This document shows positions 35,881 through 48,038 of a stretch of DNA of 64,000 nt, piece after piece. Location: positions 263,143 to 327,142 of the forward strand of contig JXTB01000413.1 of the NCBI GenBank assembly GCA_002914805.1, read 5' to 3'. The position numbers and the translations under genes were made by a program. Origin of the DNA: Parasponia andersonii (taxonomy: Eukaryota > Streptophyta > Magnoliopsida > Rosales > Cannabaceae). Within the stretch, counting starts at the first letter, position 1; every line of letters begins with the position of its first letter. The notes under the pieces are model-generated. The model saw nothing but the letters and a program-made list of their open reading frames with translations, did no database searches and was not told the DNA's origin.

Positions 35881-35952
35881 ACCCAATATTTGTTGTGGAA
35901 TTTAATTTCTTAGGTTATTGATGCCTCTAACCAGCATGCATGAATTATACTC

Positions 35953-36625
35953 TGTTGTGCGGTCTAAAATCCTAAGGTCGCATAAGGGTTATGTGCGACC
36001 TCCTCCGTGAAGGTTATATGCGACCTCCTCCGTGATGGTTATATACGACCTCTTCCACAGGTTTTGTGCGACCTTCTCCGTGCAGTTTGCCTTATCAAAC
36101 AGAAAACCTATAAGAAGAGGGAAACACGTAAATGCTATGAAAGAAACCTACAAGGAAAGGGAAACTGAAGTATCCTATTTGTGATCAACTAGTTATCCGT
36201 TTTGAATGATTATCCAATTACATTATCCAGTTGTATAGTTACCCGTTTATACAATTAGAATCCTAGGGACATAAGGTTACCTTTACCTATATAAAGGGGG
36301 CTCTATGTTCCATAGAGTATTCCAAGTTCTGGGTAGAAGAAGTTTTGGGTATTCAAGTCTAGAGTATTTCAAGCTTTGAGTAGTCTAAGTTTTTAGTATT
36401 CTCAATAGCTTTTCAGTCTTTCCAATTTATAGACGAGATTGTAACTTTGATTGTTCATTATTATTCGTAAAATAGTGAGAAAACAGTGGACGTAGGCTCA
36501 TATTTTTCGGGGCCGAACCACTATAAATTCTTCTCTCCTTATTTGCTTTGATTATTGATTCAATCCACACAAGCCACATCTCTCGATTTTTTCTAAATTT
36601 ATTGTTGATAAAACCTCCATCAACA
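35953..36625 (+). mobile_element. Solo LTR, Ty3/Gypsy GGTCGCA-repeat family
   Basis: 673 bp from TGTTGTGCGGTC to CCTCCATCAACA, flanked by a perfect 5-bp duplication TACTC (35948-35952 and 36626-36630). The first third has GGTCGCA/TGCGACC subrepeats. A TATA-like CCTATATAAAGGGGG lies at about 36276-36290. The last 200 bp (GTGGACGTAGGCTCAT, CCGAACCACTATAA) match the LTRs of the 37062-48789 element. It is the remnant of unequal or intra-element recombination between two LTRs. Confidence 0.9.
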
Positions 36626-36630
36626 TACTC

Positions 36631-37056
36631 TAATGTCCTTGGACGATTGATTTGCACCATTAATCATTATCGATTGTCCTTACTTTGAATTTACCACTTG
36701 ATAGCTCTCTTGAACTGGATAATCCCATCGAATAATCTTTTGTGACCCTTTCTTAAACTCTCTTTGTAGCCTAAGCGTCTTCTCTCATTGTGTCCTTTGA
36801 TAATTTAAGGAACGTATATATATGAACCATCTCGTTTTTTACACTCCCATAATTTTCCTAAACTCAGTCCTTATTGCATCAAGCGTCTTAAATCTCACTT
36901 GTGCCTTGGTGTATCATGTTTTCTCTAATTCTATCTCTACACTATTTACTAAACCAAGTTTGATAGTTCCAATGCGTTGTCGCATCCCATAAAAACTAAA
37001 TCATCATTAACCTTTCTAAATTGCGTAAATAATTATATCCATTAACTTCCATAAAA
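36631..37056. other. Remnant of older retroelement interior between nested insertions
   Basis: Lies between the solo LTR and the Tat-type element. No open reading frame survives. Together with 35881-35952 and 48795-48985 it would be the interior of the old element whose arms are copies A and B. Confidence 0.4.
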
Positions 37057-37061
37057 GTATA

Positions 37062-37804
37062 TGTCGACGGAGATTTTATCAATAATAAATTTGAAAAAAT
37101 TGTAAAATGTGATTTGTGTGTGAAAATGGTTAATTAATCAAAGCAAACAAAGAAACAAGAATTTTATAGTAGTTCAGTCCCAAAAAAAATGAGCCTATGT
37201 TTACTGTTTTTTTACTATTTTCTAGAGAATTACAAGAGCTCAAAATTATAATGTGTTGTCCGGAAAGAAGAAGCAAGAGTCCAAAAAGTTTCCAAAAGAT
37301 CTAAAAGTTCAAAGATATCCTAAAAAAAAATTTCCAGATTGAAATATTGAACTCTTTTTATATAGATGAGGATAGCTCAATGTTTCCCAATTGTGAGAAT
37401 GGGTGACTGTATAATCGGAAAATACAATTCAAGTAATAATATAACTGGGTAATAACTTAAATGAGATGACTGGTCGATCTTTAAAGAGAAACTTTTGTTT
37501 TCCTTTCTTTGTAGGTTACCCGTTTGACGAGACTTAGTCTAGTTTCCTTTTTATTCTGGTCACACTTAACTCGTTTGGAGGAGGTCGCACTAACTTATGC
37601 GGTGGAGGTCGCACTTAACTCGTTCAGAAGAGGTCGCACTAACTTATGCGGTGGAGGTCGCACTTAACTCTTTCGGATAAGGTCACACTAACTTATGCGG
37701 TGGAGGTTGCACTTAACTCTTATTCATATGACCTGACATATTCATTTGATTAACTTTTCCCTTTTTGGTATTGACCAACTTATAGGATTTTAGATCACAC
37801 AACA
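37062..37804 (-). repeat. 3' LTR of the Tat-type element
   Basis: 743 bp, matches 48039-48789 with scattered substitutions and small indels. It contains alternating GGTCGCACTTAACTC and GGTCGCACTAACTTATGCGG subrepeats at about 37558-37725. Confidence 0.9.
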
Positions 37805-37818
37805 ATTGCCCCCAAGCT
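37805..37818 (-). promoter_or_regulatory. Polypurine tract of the Tat-type element
   Basis: On the minus strand AGCTTGGGGGCAAT directly precedes the TGTTGTG start of the 3' LTR. Confidence 0.75.
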
Positions 37819-38882
37819 CCATTAGTTTTTTAGGACAAAACGGAGCTTCCTTCTACTATAAGTGCGAGCTTAAAAAATGCGATGTCACGACCTAGACTTG
37901 AGACCTTTGAAGAGTCGCCAGATCTCAAATCTCACATTTTCAAGATTACGCACACCTTTTTCTGACAGATGAAATCACGTGTCATCTTTTCTAAGAAGAA
38001 ATAGCACAACTCGAGGAGACTTTTCCCTTCTTTTTCTTTTTTAAACAGACACAATGATAGCGATGACGCCAGCTGTTGTCTTAAATCGAATTATTTCAAA
38101 TTTTGAAAAGATATCGATTTAATTTCGGAAAATCAAATCCCGCGTGAACTTCGGCCTTTGGATCTAAAAATTAAATACCTTGATCTACGACTGTGATTTG
38201 ACGATGCTCGAGTCATATATATCGAAAACTAATCCGTTTCATCTTCAAAAAACCTATTGTCTGCTATTTCTCTCGAAACCCGAAGTATTCACAAAGCAAC
38301 CCCTTTTGACATCATCTTGTTCTTCAGCTTGTACAACTTTCAGCCTCTTCTCCGACGAAGCTATCACCACAATCCTTCAGACTACATCTCGATCCCTATA
38401 TCTTCGAAAAAAAGTTAGTATATATCCTCTCTCTCTTATTATTCTCTGTCCAGAAAACCCATATACAGATTTTAGTTCTAGAAATTGAATCCAGTTGTAG
38501 AGCCTAAATATCCTGAATGAAAACCCGTCCCACACTCGGATGGACTGAAATGAGAATTTTTCAGATCCTCTTTGTTGGTTTATAGAATACTTTCTTTTAG
38601 ATGACTGACAGAGACGAACTCGTAAAAGAGTTTTTTAGGGTCTGAGACCTTTTTTTTTTTGTGAAAACCATAGTCAGTCGAGTGATGAATTATCGAAAAA
38701 CTGCTCGAACAATTTTTATGGATCCGTAGATCGATTAGAAAAAATTCGATGAGCAGCTTGTTGATGAAATCCTAGGATGAGACCCCAAAACTATTCGCAT
38801 ATAGCTGAGATCCCTGATGCTCGCATATAACTAAGGTCCCTGATGCTCGTATAGGACTAAATTCATCCATATTTCTTTTCAG

Positions 38883-41321
38883 ATGTCTAGTAGTGAGGAT
38901 TTTAGGGAAGCGAATATATTATAAAAAGAATCTTCTAATACCAGCATTAGCTCCATAAATCTCGAAGATTATCTTGAGCCAGAACCCGAAGTTGAGATAA
39001 CCAGGGTCAGGCAAAGAAGTCCTCGCATAAGTGACCTTTCTCAAGACCAATGGCCCCAGCATATCAAAGATGCCCCTACGTTCGCAACAGGTTATCAATA
39101 TGTAGAGGGAGACTGGTCATGTACCAATATAAGGACGAGCTGTACCACGAACAGGCTCAGCAAGATCCTGTGCAACTACAAGATCGCCATCCCTCTTCGC
39201 GTTCCCATGGAGTTCAATCGACCACATACACCACCTCGCGGAATTGCCTCATTCTCTGAAGCAGTTCTCAAATGCGGGGTCTACCTCCTACTTCATCCTT
39301 ACATAAAATCCATCGTCGATTATTATGGAGTCGTTCCTTTTCAACTAACTCCAAACACTTATAGATACATAGTAGGTTTGTACATACTATACTATAAACT
39401 AGGCTTAGAAACCCTCATTCCTGAAAAGTTCGCTTGGTTTTACCAAGTAAAATCAAACCCATCAGACTTTGACTTCTTTTATGCGAGCAAGTGGTCGAAT
39501 CAAGTAATAAAAACTATTTACGGGGTTCGCAACAATATGGAAAAATCTATTTTTTCACTTTGACTATATGGATAACGGCTTCATCCTTACATAAAATCCA
39601 TCGTCGATTATTATGGAGTCGTTCCTTTTCAACTAACTCCAAACACTTATAGATACATGGTAGGTTTGTACATATATACTATAAACTAGGCTTAGAAACC
39701 CCCATTCCTAAAAAGTTCGTTTGGTTTTACCAAGTAAAATCAAACCCATCAGACTTTGACTGCTTTTATGCGAGCAAATGGTCGAACCAAGTAATAAAAA
39801 CTATCTACGGGATTCGCAACAACATAGAAAAATCTATTTTTTCACTTTGACTATGCGGATAACAGCTTTTTTCAGAATCCTAGTAGGTAACTTTCAGTTT
39901 ATCGCCTTTTTTGCATAAATATATTATTATGATCACACTCATATGTCATCGCAGATAATAGAGAACGGCCTGGACTTTCCAGAGAACAGCTCGCAAGAGT
40001 GTACAGAATAAACGACCTTCCAATTGAAGAATTCAATTGGAAGAAGCTTGGGACTTCCAAGAACTTAGTCACTTGCAGTCTGCTTCCAAGGGGAGCCGCG
40101 TTCCCGGATTCCACCATCCGTTCGATCAGACCCTCGAGTTCGAAGAAGAAGAAGCCGAGGAAGTAGACGGAAAAAAGTGTCTCGTCTTCCAAACCTAGGA
40201 AACGAAAAGAACCTGTCACCCCTACAACCTCAGAACCATCATCTCTAGAAACTGCATCACCACTAGCTTCTCAACAGCGAGAAGGTAATTATATATATAT
40301 ATATTTTTTTTTCTTCTTTCCTTATCATCGTATTATGTCACCTCGCATGCTGACTCACATTTATACAAAAATGGTTATTGGTAGCGGACTACAAGCACCG
40401 CCTTCCACTCTGGGGTCAATGGCAAAGTCTAAGACGCCAGAGAGCACACCTCCATTGATGTCAAAAGGGAAAGAGAAGGTCGACACTTCCAAGAAACGAA
40501 AATTCGCCTTCGAGGATATCCCGACAAACTCACCTCCTCCTCAGCCTCAAACTGTGAGCCATCCTGATCCATCTAAGGAGACTGCCACTTCTTCGGGACC
40601 GAACTAGGTTGATAAAAATGAGGAGCTTTTCGCACTCCTCAACCAATTGCCGGAGAAGGCTGGTATGAGCATAGCCTTCATTGATCGCTTCACTTCTGAA
40701 GATGGTTGGGCGAGGATGAAGCGACGATCAGCTAAGTTTGCCTTCAGTTCTGCAATAAGGATACTGGCAAATGTAAACATCTTTTATTTTCCATCTTCGA
40801 CGTTTTTTTTCTTGGTATTGATGTATTAAATTTTCAGACTGCTGCAGCTGCTGTCCTGATGCATGACCCAGTCCTTGAGTATTTGGAAAAGGCCGAAAAA
40901 GTCGAAATGATAACCTAAGTATTTGAGGACTCGGAGAAGGCTCGAGAGAGGCAGCAGCTGCTCGAAGGTCTGGCCAAGGAGAAGTTTGAAAAGGAAAAGT
41001 TCTATGAGAAAATTAAAGAGCTTGAAAAGACTATCTCCGAGCATCCGGATCGCAAGAAGGAGGCGACGACAGAGGCAGCTCACAAGGCTATTGAAGAGTT
41101 CAAGGCTACTGAAGTCAAGAAGCTCGAAGAAAAAGCCAGTGATATTACCTCGTCAACCATCATATATAACATCTTCTGCGAGCATCTGGACTTTGACTTT
41201 TCCATCCTTAGCGAAGACATAGTCGAGCTTATCCAGAGTTGGAGGGAAGCGGAAACTACCAAAACTGGAGATGGTGGAGCGAGCATGTCTTCATTAAAAT
41301 TGTGTTCTTTTATTTTTTAAC
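38883..41321 (+). pseudogene. Antisense accessory gene of the Tat-type element (PF04195-like)
   Basis: Runs opposite to gag-pol, next to the 3' LTR. The ATG at 38883 (MSSSEDFREAN) is followed by an in-frame TAA at 38922 and then an open frame to 39563 with ASFSEAVLKCGVYLLLHPYI and PFQLTPNTYRYIVGLYILY. This is the N-terminal pattern of the plant 'putative gypsy-type transposon' family. Later exon-like parts follow: 39957-40284 (EFNWKKLGTSKN, Lys/Arg-rich SSKKKKPRK), 40387-40773 and 40838-41321. The last is a Glu/Lys-rich coiled coil. A 288-bp tandem duplication lies inside. Splice sites such as GAAG|GTAATT (40285) suggest introns. Function unknown; it is the same family as the cargo of the inverted-LTR element but strongly diverged. 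Confidence 0.7.
39291..39865. repeat. 288-bp tandem duplication inside the antisense gene
   Basis: The segment beginning CTTCATCCTTACATAAAATC at 39291 begins again at 39579. The copies remain very similar to about 39865, with differences such as ATAGTAGG/ATGGTAGG and a small deletion near 39675. Confidence 0.9.
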
Positions 41322-41959
41322 TTCAGAACAATATGGGCTTTACCCCTTAATTTTTGTAATATTTTGCTTGCATACAAGTGCGAGCCTTTATCAATGAATG
41401 AATGCTTTCTTTATTAGATGTTTATTCCTGCAAAACAATTAAAATATTATATTGTAATATAAAGACACACAATTTAACCAGGTAGTCAATCACTAGGTGA
41501 CTAATCAGTACGCTATTGCGATTCGAATCCAATACTCTTAACATGGTTATGTTAGGATAGGTTAGGTCGCTTAAGAAAACAGTAAGAATGAGTGATGCAT
41601 ACTCAATACTATTTTTCAAAAGTTCTATGGCAAAATGTAATATAGCAATATATCACATCGAACAATGAATATTTTTCTTAGTTACTTTGTTGTTCGAGGA
41701 GGAAAATTGCGTAATACGACATGCAATGACATGAAGCGAGGAGAAAATCCTAAGATTTAAAGAAATTTTAGAAATTTCAGTGATCTAAAATTCCGACCCC
41801 TCTAAATAGACATTTTGCATAGTCCCTTAGGAAACAAGTAGGAGATAATATTCTGATCCTACTACCCCCCGAGTCTTATGGTGTTCGAAGACTGCCATAA
41901 AACTATAAAAGGTGGACCAAATCGAATGATCGATAAGGAGACACCCTTATTGATGATGA

Positions 41960-42057
41960 GAATGACAAATAATGAATGACAAATAACGAATGACGAACAA
42001 CGAATGACGATCAATAAATGACGATCAATGAATGACGATCAACGAATGATGAATAAG
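41960..42057. repeat. 14-bp tandem array (about 7 units) between pol and the antisense gene
   Basis: Units of the form GAATGACGATCAAC repeat about seven times with small variation, between the end of integrase (minus strand) and the end of the antisense gene (plus strand). Confidence 0.85.
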
Positions 42058-42695
42058 TAGATATTTTTATTAATGAATGAAGAATACAAGATGTCCCACG
42101 AATGACGAATACAAGATGGCCCCCAAGTTGTTGAAAATATATGAAAATTTACTGATAATAACGACGAAGTTGTTCTGCATTCCAAGCATGCTCGATCTTT
42201 TGTCTGCCAGTGTGAGCTAACTTATATGTCCCAGGTCGAATGACGGCATCAATAACATACGGTCCTTCCCAAGAGGGTCCAAATACTCCAGCATTGTGCT
42301 CTTTATTATTAGGTAGGACTTGCCGAAGAACAAGGTCTCCAACTTCAAATCCTCTTCTTCTGACTTTAGAGTTATAATATCGAGCAGTGCGCTGTTGATA
42401 TGATGCGATTCGAAGCTGAGATTGCTCGCACCTTTCTTCCAAAAGATCGAGCTCAATCCTCATTAGTATTTTGTTGCGATCTTGCTCATAGGTTGATTAT
42501 CGTAGAGAGCTCATACCAATTTCAATCGGAACTATTGCTTCATATCCGTAAGCTAAAGAGAATGGACTTTATCTGGTAGTGATTCGTTGAGTGGTGCGAT
42601 AAGCCCATAAAACTTCAGGGAGTACTTATGGCCAAGCTCCTTTATGCTCTTCCAACTTTGTCTTTATATTATGTTTAAGTATTTTATTTATCGCT

Positions 42696-43265
42696 TCAAA
42701 GTATTTTATTTATCCCTTCGACCTGTCCATTGGCTTGTGGATGAATAATAGCGGAGAAATTCTTCTTGATGCCTAGGTTGTCGCAGAAGTTACGGAACTC
42801 ATCGTAGTCAAATTGTTTCCCATTATCAGAAATTATGGTATGTGGTATACCATAACGGCAGATTATAGATTTGTAAACAAAATCTATCATCTTTTTTGCG
42901 GAAATGGTACTCAAGGCTTCAGCTTCTATCCACTTGGTGAAATAATCGACTGCGACCACTGCATACTTCAATCCATCTCGCGCCAATAGAAGCATTCCGA
43001 TAATATCAATTCCCCATACTACAAATGGCCATGGACTGGTCATTGGAGTAAGAGGAATAGGTGGCATTCTAGGAACAGTTACAAATCGTTGGTATTTGTT
43101 ACACCTCCTAGTAAATTCCATCGTATCCTTCCTCATGGTCGACCAAGAATACCCTTGTCTTAGAATCTTGTTCACAAGTGCCTGCCCCCCGGAATGATTT
43201 TCATATATTCCTTCGTGAATTTCCCTCATAATGTAGTCTGCTTTTTCTTCATCAACACATAACAA
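42696..43265 (-). pseudogene. Integrase core segment of the Tat-type element
   Basis: Shows an H-H zinc-finger start (HEGIYENHSGG), the catalytic acidic residues in WGIDIIG, ISDNGKQF and NGQVEGINKIL, and PQANGQVE. It lies in a different frame from the rest of pol. The second cysteine of the zinc finger is lost. Confidence 0.85.
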
Positions 43266-43599
43266 TAATGGCGCACTAAAACTTCTTCAATAAAGCTTCT
43301 CGTCATAAATATCATAGCGAGCTGCTTTCATTCGAAGTCGCTTTGCGTCATCTTTATTTTAGGGAGATCGCCATTTTGTATATACTTCATTATAGGATCT
43401 ATCCACGATGATTTTTTATCAACCGTCATAGCTATTTGGGGCTCTGCTTCGATACTTGGTTTGTAAGAAACTCGACAGGGACCACCTTTAGTAATTCGAC
43501 ATCTTTTGTTGAGGCGAGTTTAGCTAGAGCATCTATCCGAGTATTCTTAGTACGAGGAAGAAGTTGAATGTTATAGGCAGTGAATGTCGAGAATAATCT

Positions 43600-44050
43600 T
43601 TGTACCTCCTATAAATAAGCCATCATTTTCTTTCCTCTTGCTTGATACTCGTCGTTCACTTGACAAACGACCAGCTGGGAATCACTGTATATCTCAATCA
43701 TTTCGACCTTCATTTTTTTGTGCGAGTTTTAGCCCGGCTATCAGTGCTTCATATTCTGCCTCATTATTTGATGCTGGAAATTTGAAGCGAAGTGCACAAT
43801 GAATAGTGTGCCCTTCAGGACTGATTAGTACTAAGCCCGCACCAGCTCCACTCTCGTTTGACGATCTATCGACATAAAGCTTTCACAATCTAGATAAATC
43901 TCTAGCAGGTTTTTTAATTACTTCTGTGGGAAGATTGACATCATATGTGAATTCCGCAATGAAATCTGCGAGAACTTGCCCTTTAATCGTCGTGCGGGGA
44001 TGAAAATTGATGTCGAACTGACTCAATTCAACTGCCCACTTAAGTAGTCA
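43600..44050 (-). pseudogene. Second RNase H domain of the Tat-type element
   Basis: Minus-strand translation shows KLYVDRSSNESGAGAGLVL and FPASNNEAEYEALIAGL, hallmarks of the additional RNase H found in Tat retrotransposons. Frames are broken around it, so no long open frame covers it. Confidence 0.7.
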
Positions 44051-44578
44051 TCCTAAAGCCTCGGGTTTTTGCAGAACCTGCTTTAATGAAAAGTTCGTGA
44101 AAACTTTGATGGTGTGCACATGAAAATAAGGTCAAAGTTTCCTGGACATGACGATGAGTGCTAATGCCAATTTCTCCATCTCTTGATATCTTGTTTCGGC
44201 ATCGAGTAGTCTTTTACTTACGTAGTACACTGGTCGCTGTATCTTTTCATATTCTTGAATTAACGCAGCGCTTGTCACATATTTAGGAACAGCGAGGTAT
44301 AAATATAATTCTTCACCCGGATTTGGCTTCGATAAGAGTGGAGGAGAACCCAATTGTATTTTTAATTCTTAGAACGCCTGCTCACATTCTCCCGTCCACT
44401 CGAACCTCTTCGAACCTTTCAACACTTCAAAGAATGGTTGGCACTTATCCGTCGACCTGAATACAAATCGACTCAATGCGGCCACTCTTCCTACCAGGCT
44501 CTGCACATCTTTGGGTTTGCGAGAAGATTGCATATCAATCAGCGTTTGTATCTTCTGAGGGTTAACTTCAATGCCTCG

Positions 44579-45175
44579 CTAATTAACTACGAAACCCAGA
44601 AATTTTCCAGATCCTACCTCGAATACACACTTCTGGGGATTCAGCTTTATTTGATAATTTCGAAGAATTTTGAACATCTCATTAAGATGTTTTATGTGAT
44701 CTTTGGCTTTCTTCGACTTCACCAACATTTCATCAACATATACCTCCATTGTCTTGCTAATTTGTTTTACAAATATCATGTTGACAAGACGCTGGTAGGT
44801 TGCTCCTGCATTGATGAGTCTGAAGGGCATCTTCTTGTAACAGTATACTCCTCGATCAGTGATGAACGAGGTATGCTCCTCATCTAGCTCGTACATGGGG
44901 ATTTGATTGTATTCAGAATATACGTCCATGAAACTTAAGAGTTCATGCCCCGACGTCGCATCTACAAGCTGGTCGATTCTTGGAAAGGGAAAGCTGTCCT
45001 TCGGGCATGCTTTGTTGAGATCGGTGAAATCGATGCACGTTCTCCACTTCTCGTTGGGTTTCTTTACCAAAACTGGGTTAGCAAGCCAGTTCGAGTAAAA
45101 AGATTCCCTGATAAATCTAATTTTGAGCAACTTCTCTACCTCTTCTTTCAACGCTACGTAGCGTTTTGGATTCAT
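44579..45175 (-). pseudogene. Reverse transcriptase segment of the Tat-type element
   Basis: Motifs WRTCIDFTDLNKACPKD, FMDVYSEYNQI, MPFRLINAGATYQRLV and VYVDEMLVKS. The last should read YVDD; Asp to Glu in the catalytic pair would abolish or strongly reduce activity. Confidence 0.9.
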
Positions 45176-45592
45176 AGCTCTTCTTTTTTACCGTACAGAC
45201 TTCTTTGTTAGATCTATGTTAAGACGATGGTATATGATATTCGGATCGATCCTGACCAAGTCCGAATGTTGCCATGCGAAAACATCCAATTTAGATTTCA
45301 GAAAAGCGACCAATGAAGCTCGCACAGGTTCTTAAAGCTTCGCTCCAATCTTTAAAATCTTGGAGGACCTGTCAAATGGCAAATCATCCAAGCCTTCAAT
45401 GGGTCCAGTTTTGACCTCTCCATCGATTTCTTGAGGGTCGAGGTCTTCACTTGTCATTTTGATTGATGTTTCGCCTGACGCTTCGCCTGACGCTTCTCTT
45501 TGTAGGTGGACCATCATTGTGCAAGGTGTCGCATCCTTTGCTGCGAGCTTTAAAGAGTTATTATAACAAGTCCACGCATCATATTGGTTTCC

Positions 45593-45922
45593 TCACACTT
45601 CGCCTACCCCGTATTGGGTCGGGAATTTCATAGCGAGATGGTAGATTGAAGTAATAACTCGAAGTTCCCTCAGTGTCGGTCTTCCCAGTACAGCATTGAA
45701 TGCAAAGGGGCAATCTACAACTAAGAATTGGATCATTACCGTTGAAACCCTAAGATAGGTTCCAACGTTGACCATTAACTCAATTATGCCCATAGGCATT
45801 ATGCTATTACCAGTGAATCTGTAGAGTGGAGTGACGGCGGGCTTTAGGTCACTTTCATTCAACCTCTTCTTCTTAAAGGTGTCGTAGTACAAGATGTCAA
45901 TAGTACTTCCGTTATCGACCAA
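45593..45922 (-). pseudogene. Aspartic protease segment of the Tat-type element
   Basis: DNGSTIDILYY at the N-terminal end and AVLGRPTLRELR near the C-terminal end are the retropepsin-like active-site and flap-region patterns of Gypsy elements. Confidence 0.8.
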
Positions 45923-48020
45923 TATTCACCATAACTGTGTGCTTCCACAGTTGATCTTTATGACCAATGCATCATTATGTGGATAATGGACCTCCCTCGC
46001 GTCTTGTTCTGTGAAGGTAATATCCATATCCGGTACTCACTGAAGCTTTTGTGGTCACTATTCAAGGTGCATGACGTTGGTCAACGACTGCTGTCGAGCT
46101 TCTCGTGCATACCTATCCTGTACTCTCTTGGAATCTCCACCAACGTGCGGTCCTCCGAAAATAGTTAGCACTTCGCGCTGAATTTCTGGAGGTCACTGTC
46201 GGTTTTCTTCTCGCCTTTCATTATTCTGTTTAGAGTACTGCCGCAGTCGCCCTTCTTTAATTAATCTTTTGATCCCATCTTTCAGGGCAAAGCAGTTATT
46301 GGTATCGTGTCCAATGTCATTGTGATACCGACAAAACTTGTTAGGGTCGCGTCTCGCTCTATCTCTTTTCATCGGTTTCAGTTGACGATACCGCTCCTGT
46401 TGGTTTGTGACCGTATAGATATAATCTATGGGTGTATTCAATTCAGTATAATTATTGAACCTCATAAGAGCTCTTGAAATTTCCTGCTTTTTCTGTTTGG
46501 GCTACTTCTCAGTCGATTGTTCATCACTCCTTTTGTTCGACTTCTTATCATTATTGTTATTGTTTGTTGTCGCATCTTTGGCAGCATCCTTTCCTCCTCC
46601 CTTTGTCGTCTTTTGAAGGTTTTTGCGTGAAGATTCCACCCTTAGATGTCGACTAACTCTTCGATAGAAGTCTTCAAGAGTTCTGCATTCTCGCTCTAGT
46701 AACTCTTCCCAGAGTTTAGTTTCTGGTTGTACCCCAGCCATCATTAGAGTTAAAACTCCTCCCTCAGGCGGGTTATTGACCTTTGCCAACTCTGAGGTAA
46801 AACGATTTAGGTAAGATCGTAGAGTTTCTTTCGGGCCTTGCTGAATAGCAGACAGACTTACCATTGGAATAGTAAAATTCTTTGCAGCCTGGAATTACCT
46901 CAAGAATGCAGTCTGAAGCTATTGCTAGGACGAGATTAAACCAGACTTGAGTCCTTGGAACCACTTTTTCGCCGCTCCTATGAGAGTTACAGCAAAGTAT
47001 CTACAACATGCGAGATCATCAACACGATGAAGTTCCATCTGGTCACTGAAGTGATCCATATGGTCCTGTAGATCAGTTTTTCCTTCAAAAGTATTTATGG
47101 TGGAAAGTTTAAATCCAGCAAGTAAGGCGACAGCTCGAACCTCCTCGCTAAATGGCGATTGACGATACCCATCAGCGAGCTCATCGTCCCAACCAGCAAG
47201 TGCATCTAAAGCAATCCTCAGATTATGAACATCGACATTCAGAGGGAGAACATTCTTACTTACTGGTGGTAGGAGTGGCCTCTGATCATTGTCACGATAT
47301 AAGGCGGATTGGTTAGGTAGGGTTTGCTGCGACCTTAGGGATTCTAATGAAACAGTGCGACGAGATCGGCTTTGGTTGTTGTGATACGATGTGGATCACT
47401 CCTGACTACGTCGCTGATCCAGATGTTGTCTCAGGTCTGTAGGATTCTGTTGAGATTCCCTACTGATCCTTTCAAAGATACTCCTCGATTAACGTTTTTG
47501 CTCGTTGTCTAGATAATCACGATTGATGGTTGCTCTCCGAGAAGGTTGTCCACGATCATAATCAGTGCTCGAATTTTCAATACCAGATACCAGAGGCAAG
47601 TCTACGATCTTACCTTTTCCCTTAGAGATGCAATCTCCTCGACACTCCAGCCGGGCTTTAGGTTGGTCGCAGTTCTCTATCTCCAGGATCTGAATTCCTC
47701 TCTCAGGTTGTTGAGCAGGACATTCTCTGGGACGCTCATGTTGTGGTGGAATTAGCATCTATCCCTCAGCAAGTCATCGTAGAGAGTCATTACTCTGACT
47801 TATAATTTGCTGAAGATTCACCAGTACTTTCTCCATGCGATCCTGTCTCTGGACAATATTTTCCGGTGCGGTCACGGTAGGCTGATCCTGAGCAGGATCT
47901 ACCTGTGTAGCAACGGTACTTTGGGGATGATTTTGGCTAGTTCCAGTATTTCTGGTAGTGTTTCTGGTGTTTGCCATTGTTGAAAGAAGTAGAATGGACA
48001 AAATTTTCTGCCGGAATAGC

Positions 48021-48037
48021 CCTCCTTCTAGCACCAA
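48021..48037 (-). promoter_or_regulatory. Primer binding site of the Tat-type element
   Basis: On the minus strand TTGGTGCTAGAAGGAGG lies directly after the CAACA end of the 5' LTR. It contains the TGG expected to pair with a tRNA CCA end. The tRNA is not identified here. Confidence 0.7.
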
Positions 48038-48038
48038 T

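Larger units (their letters stand above)
42149..47977 (-). pseudogene. Gag-Pol polyprotein of the Tat-type element, interrupted
   Basis: Minus-strand order: gag start MANTRNTTRN (47977); gag core with SYLNRFTSELAKV (46864-46502); zinc-knuckle-like CRYHNDIGHDTNNC (46465-46193); aspartic protease with DNGSTIDI (45922-45593); reverse transcriptase (45175-44579); RNase H (44353-44132); second RNase H (about 44050-43600); integrase (43265-42696); integrase C-terminus (42463-42149). All open segments but the integrase core are in the same frame, so this was a single long polyprotein, later broken by stops and by frame changes around the integrase. The reverse transcriptase catalytic motif reads YVDE instead of YVDD. 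The integrase zinc finger has CNKYQ in place of the second Cys pair. The element cannot make its own enzymes. Confidence 0.9.
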
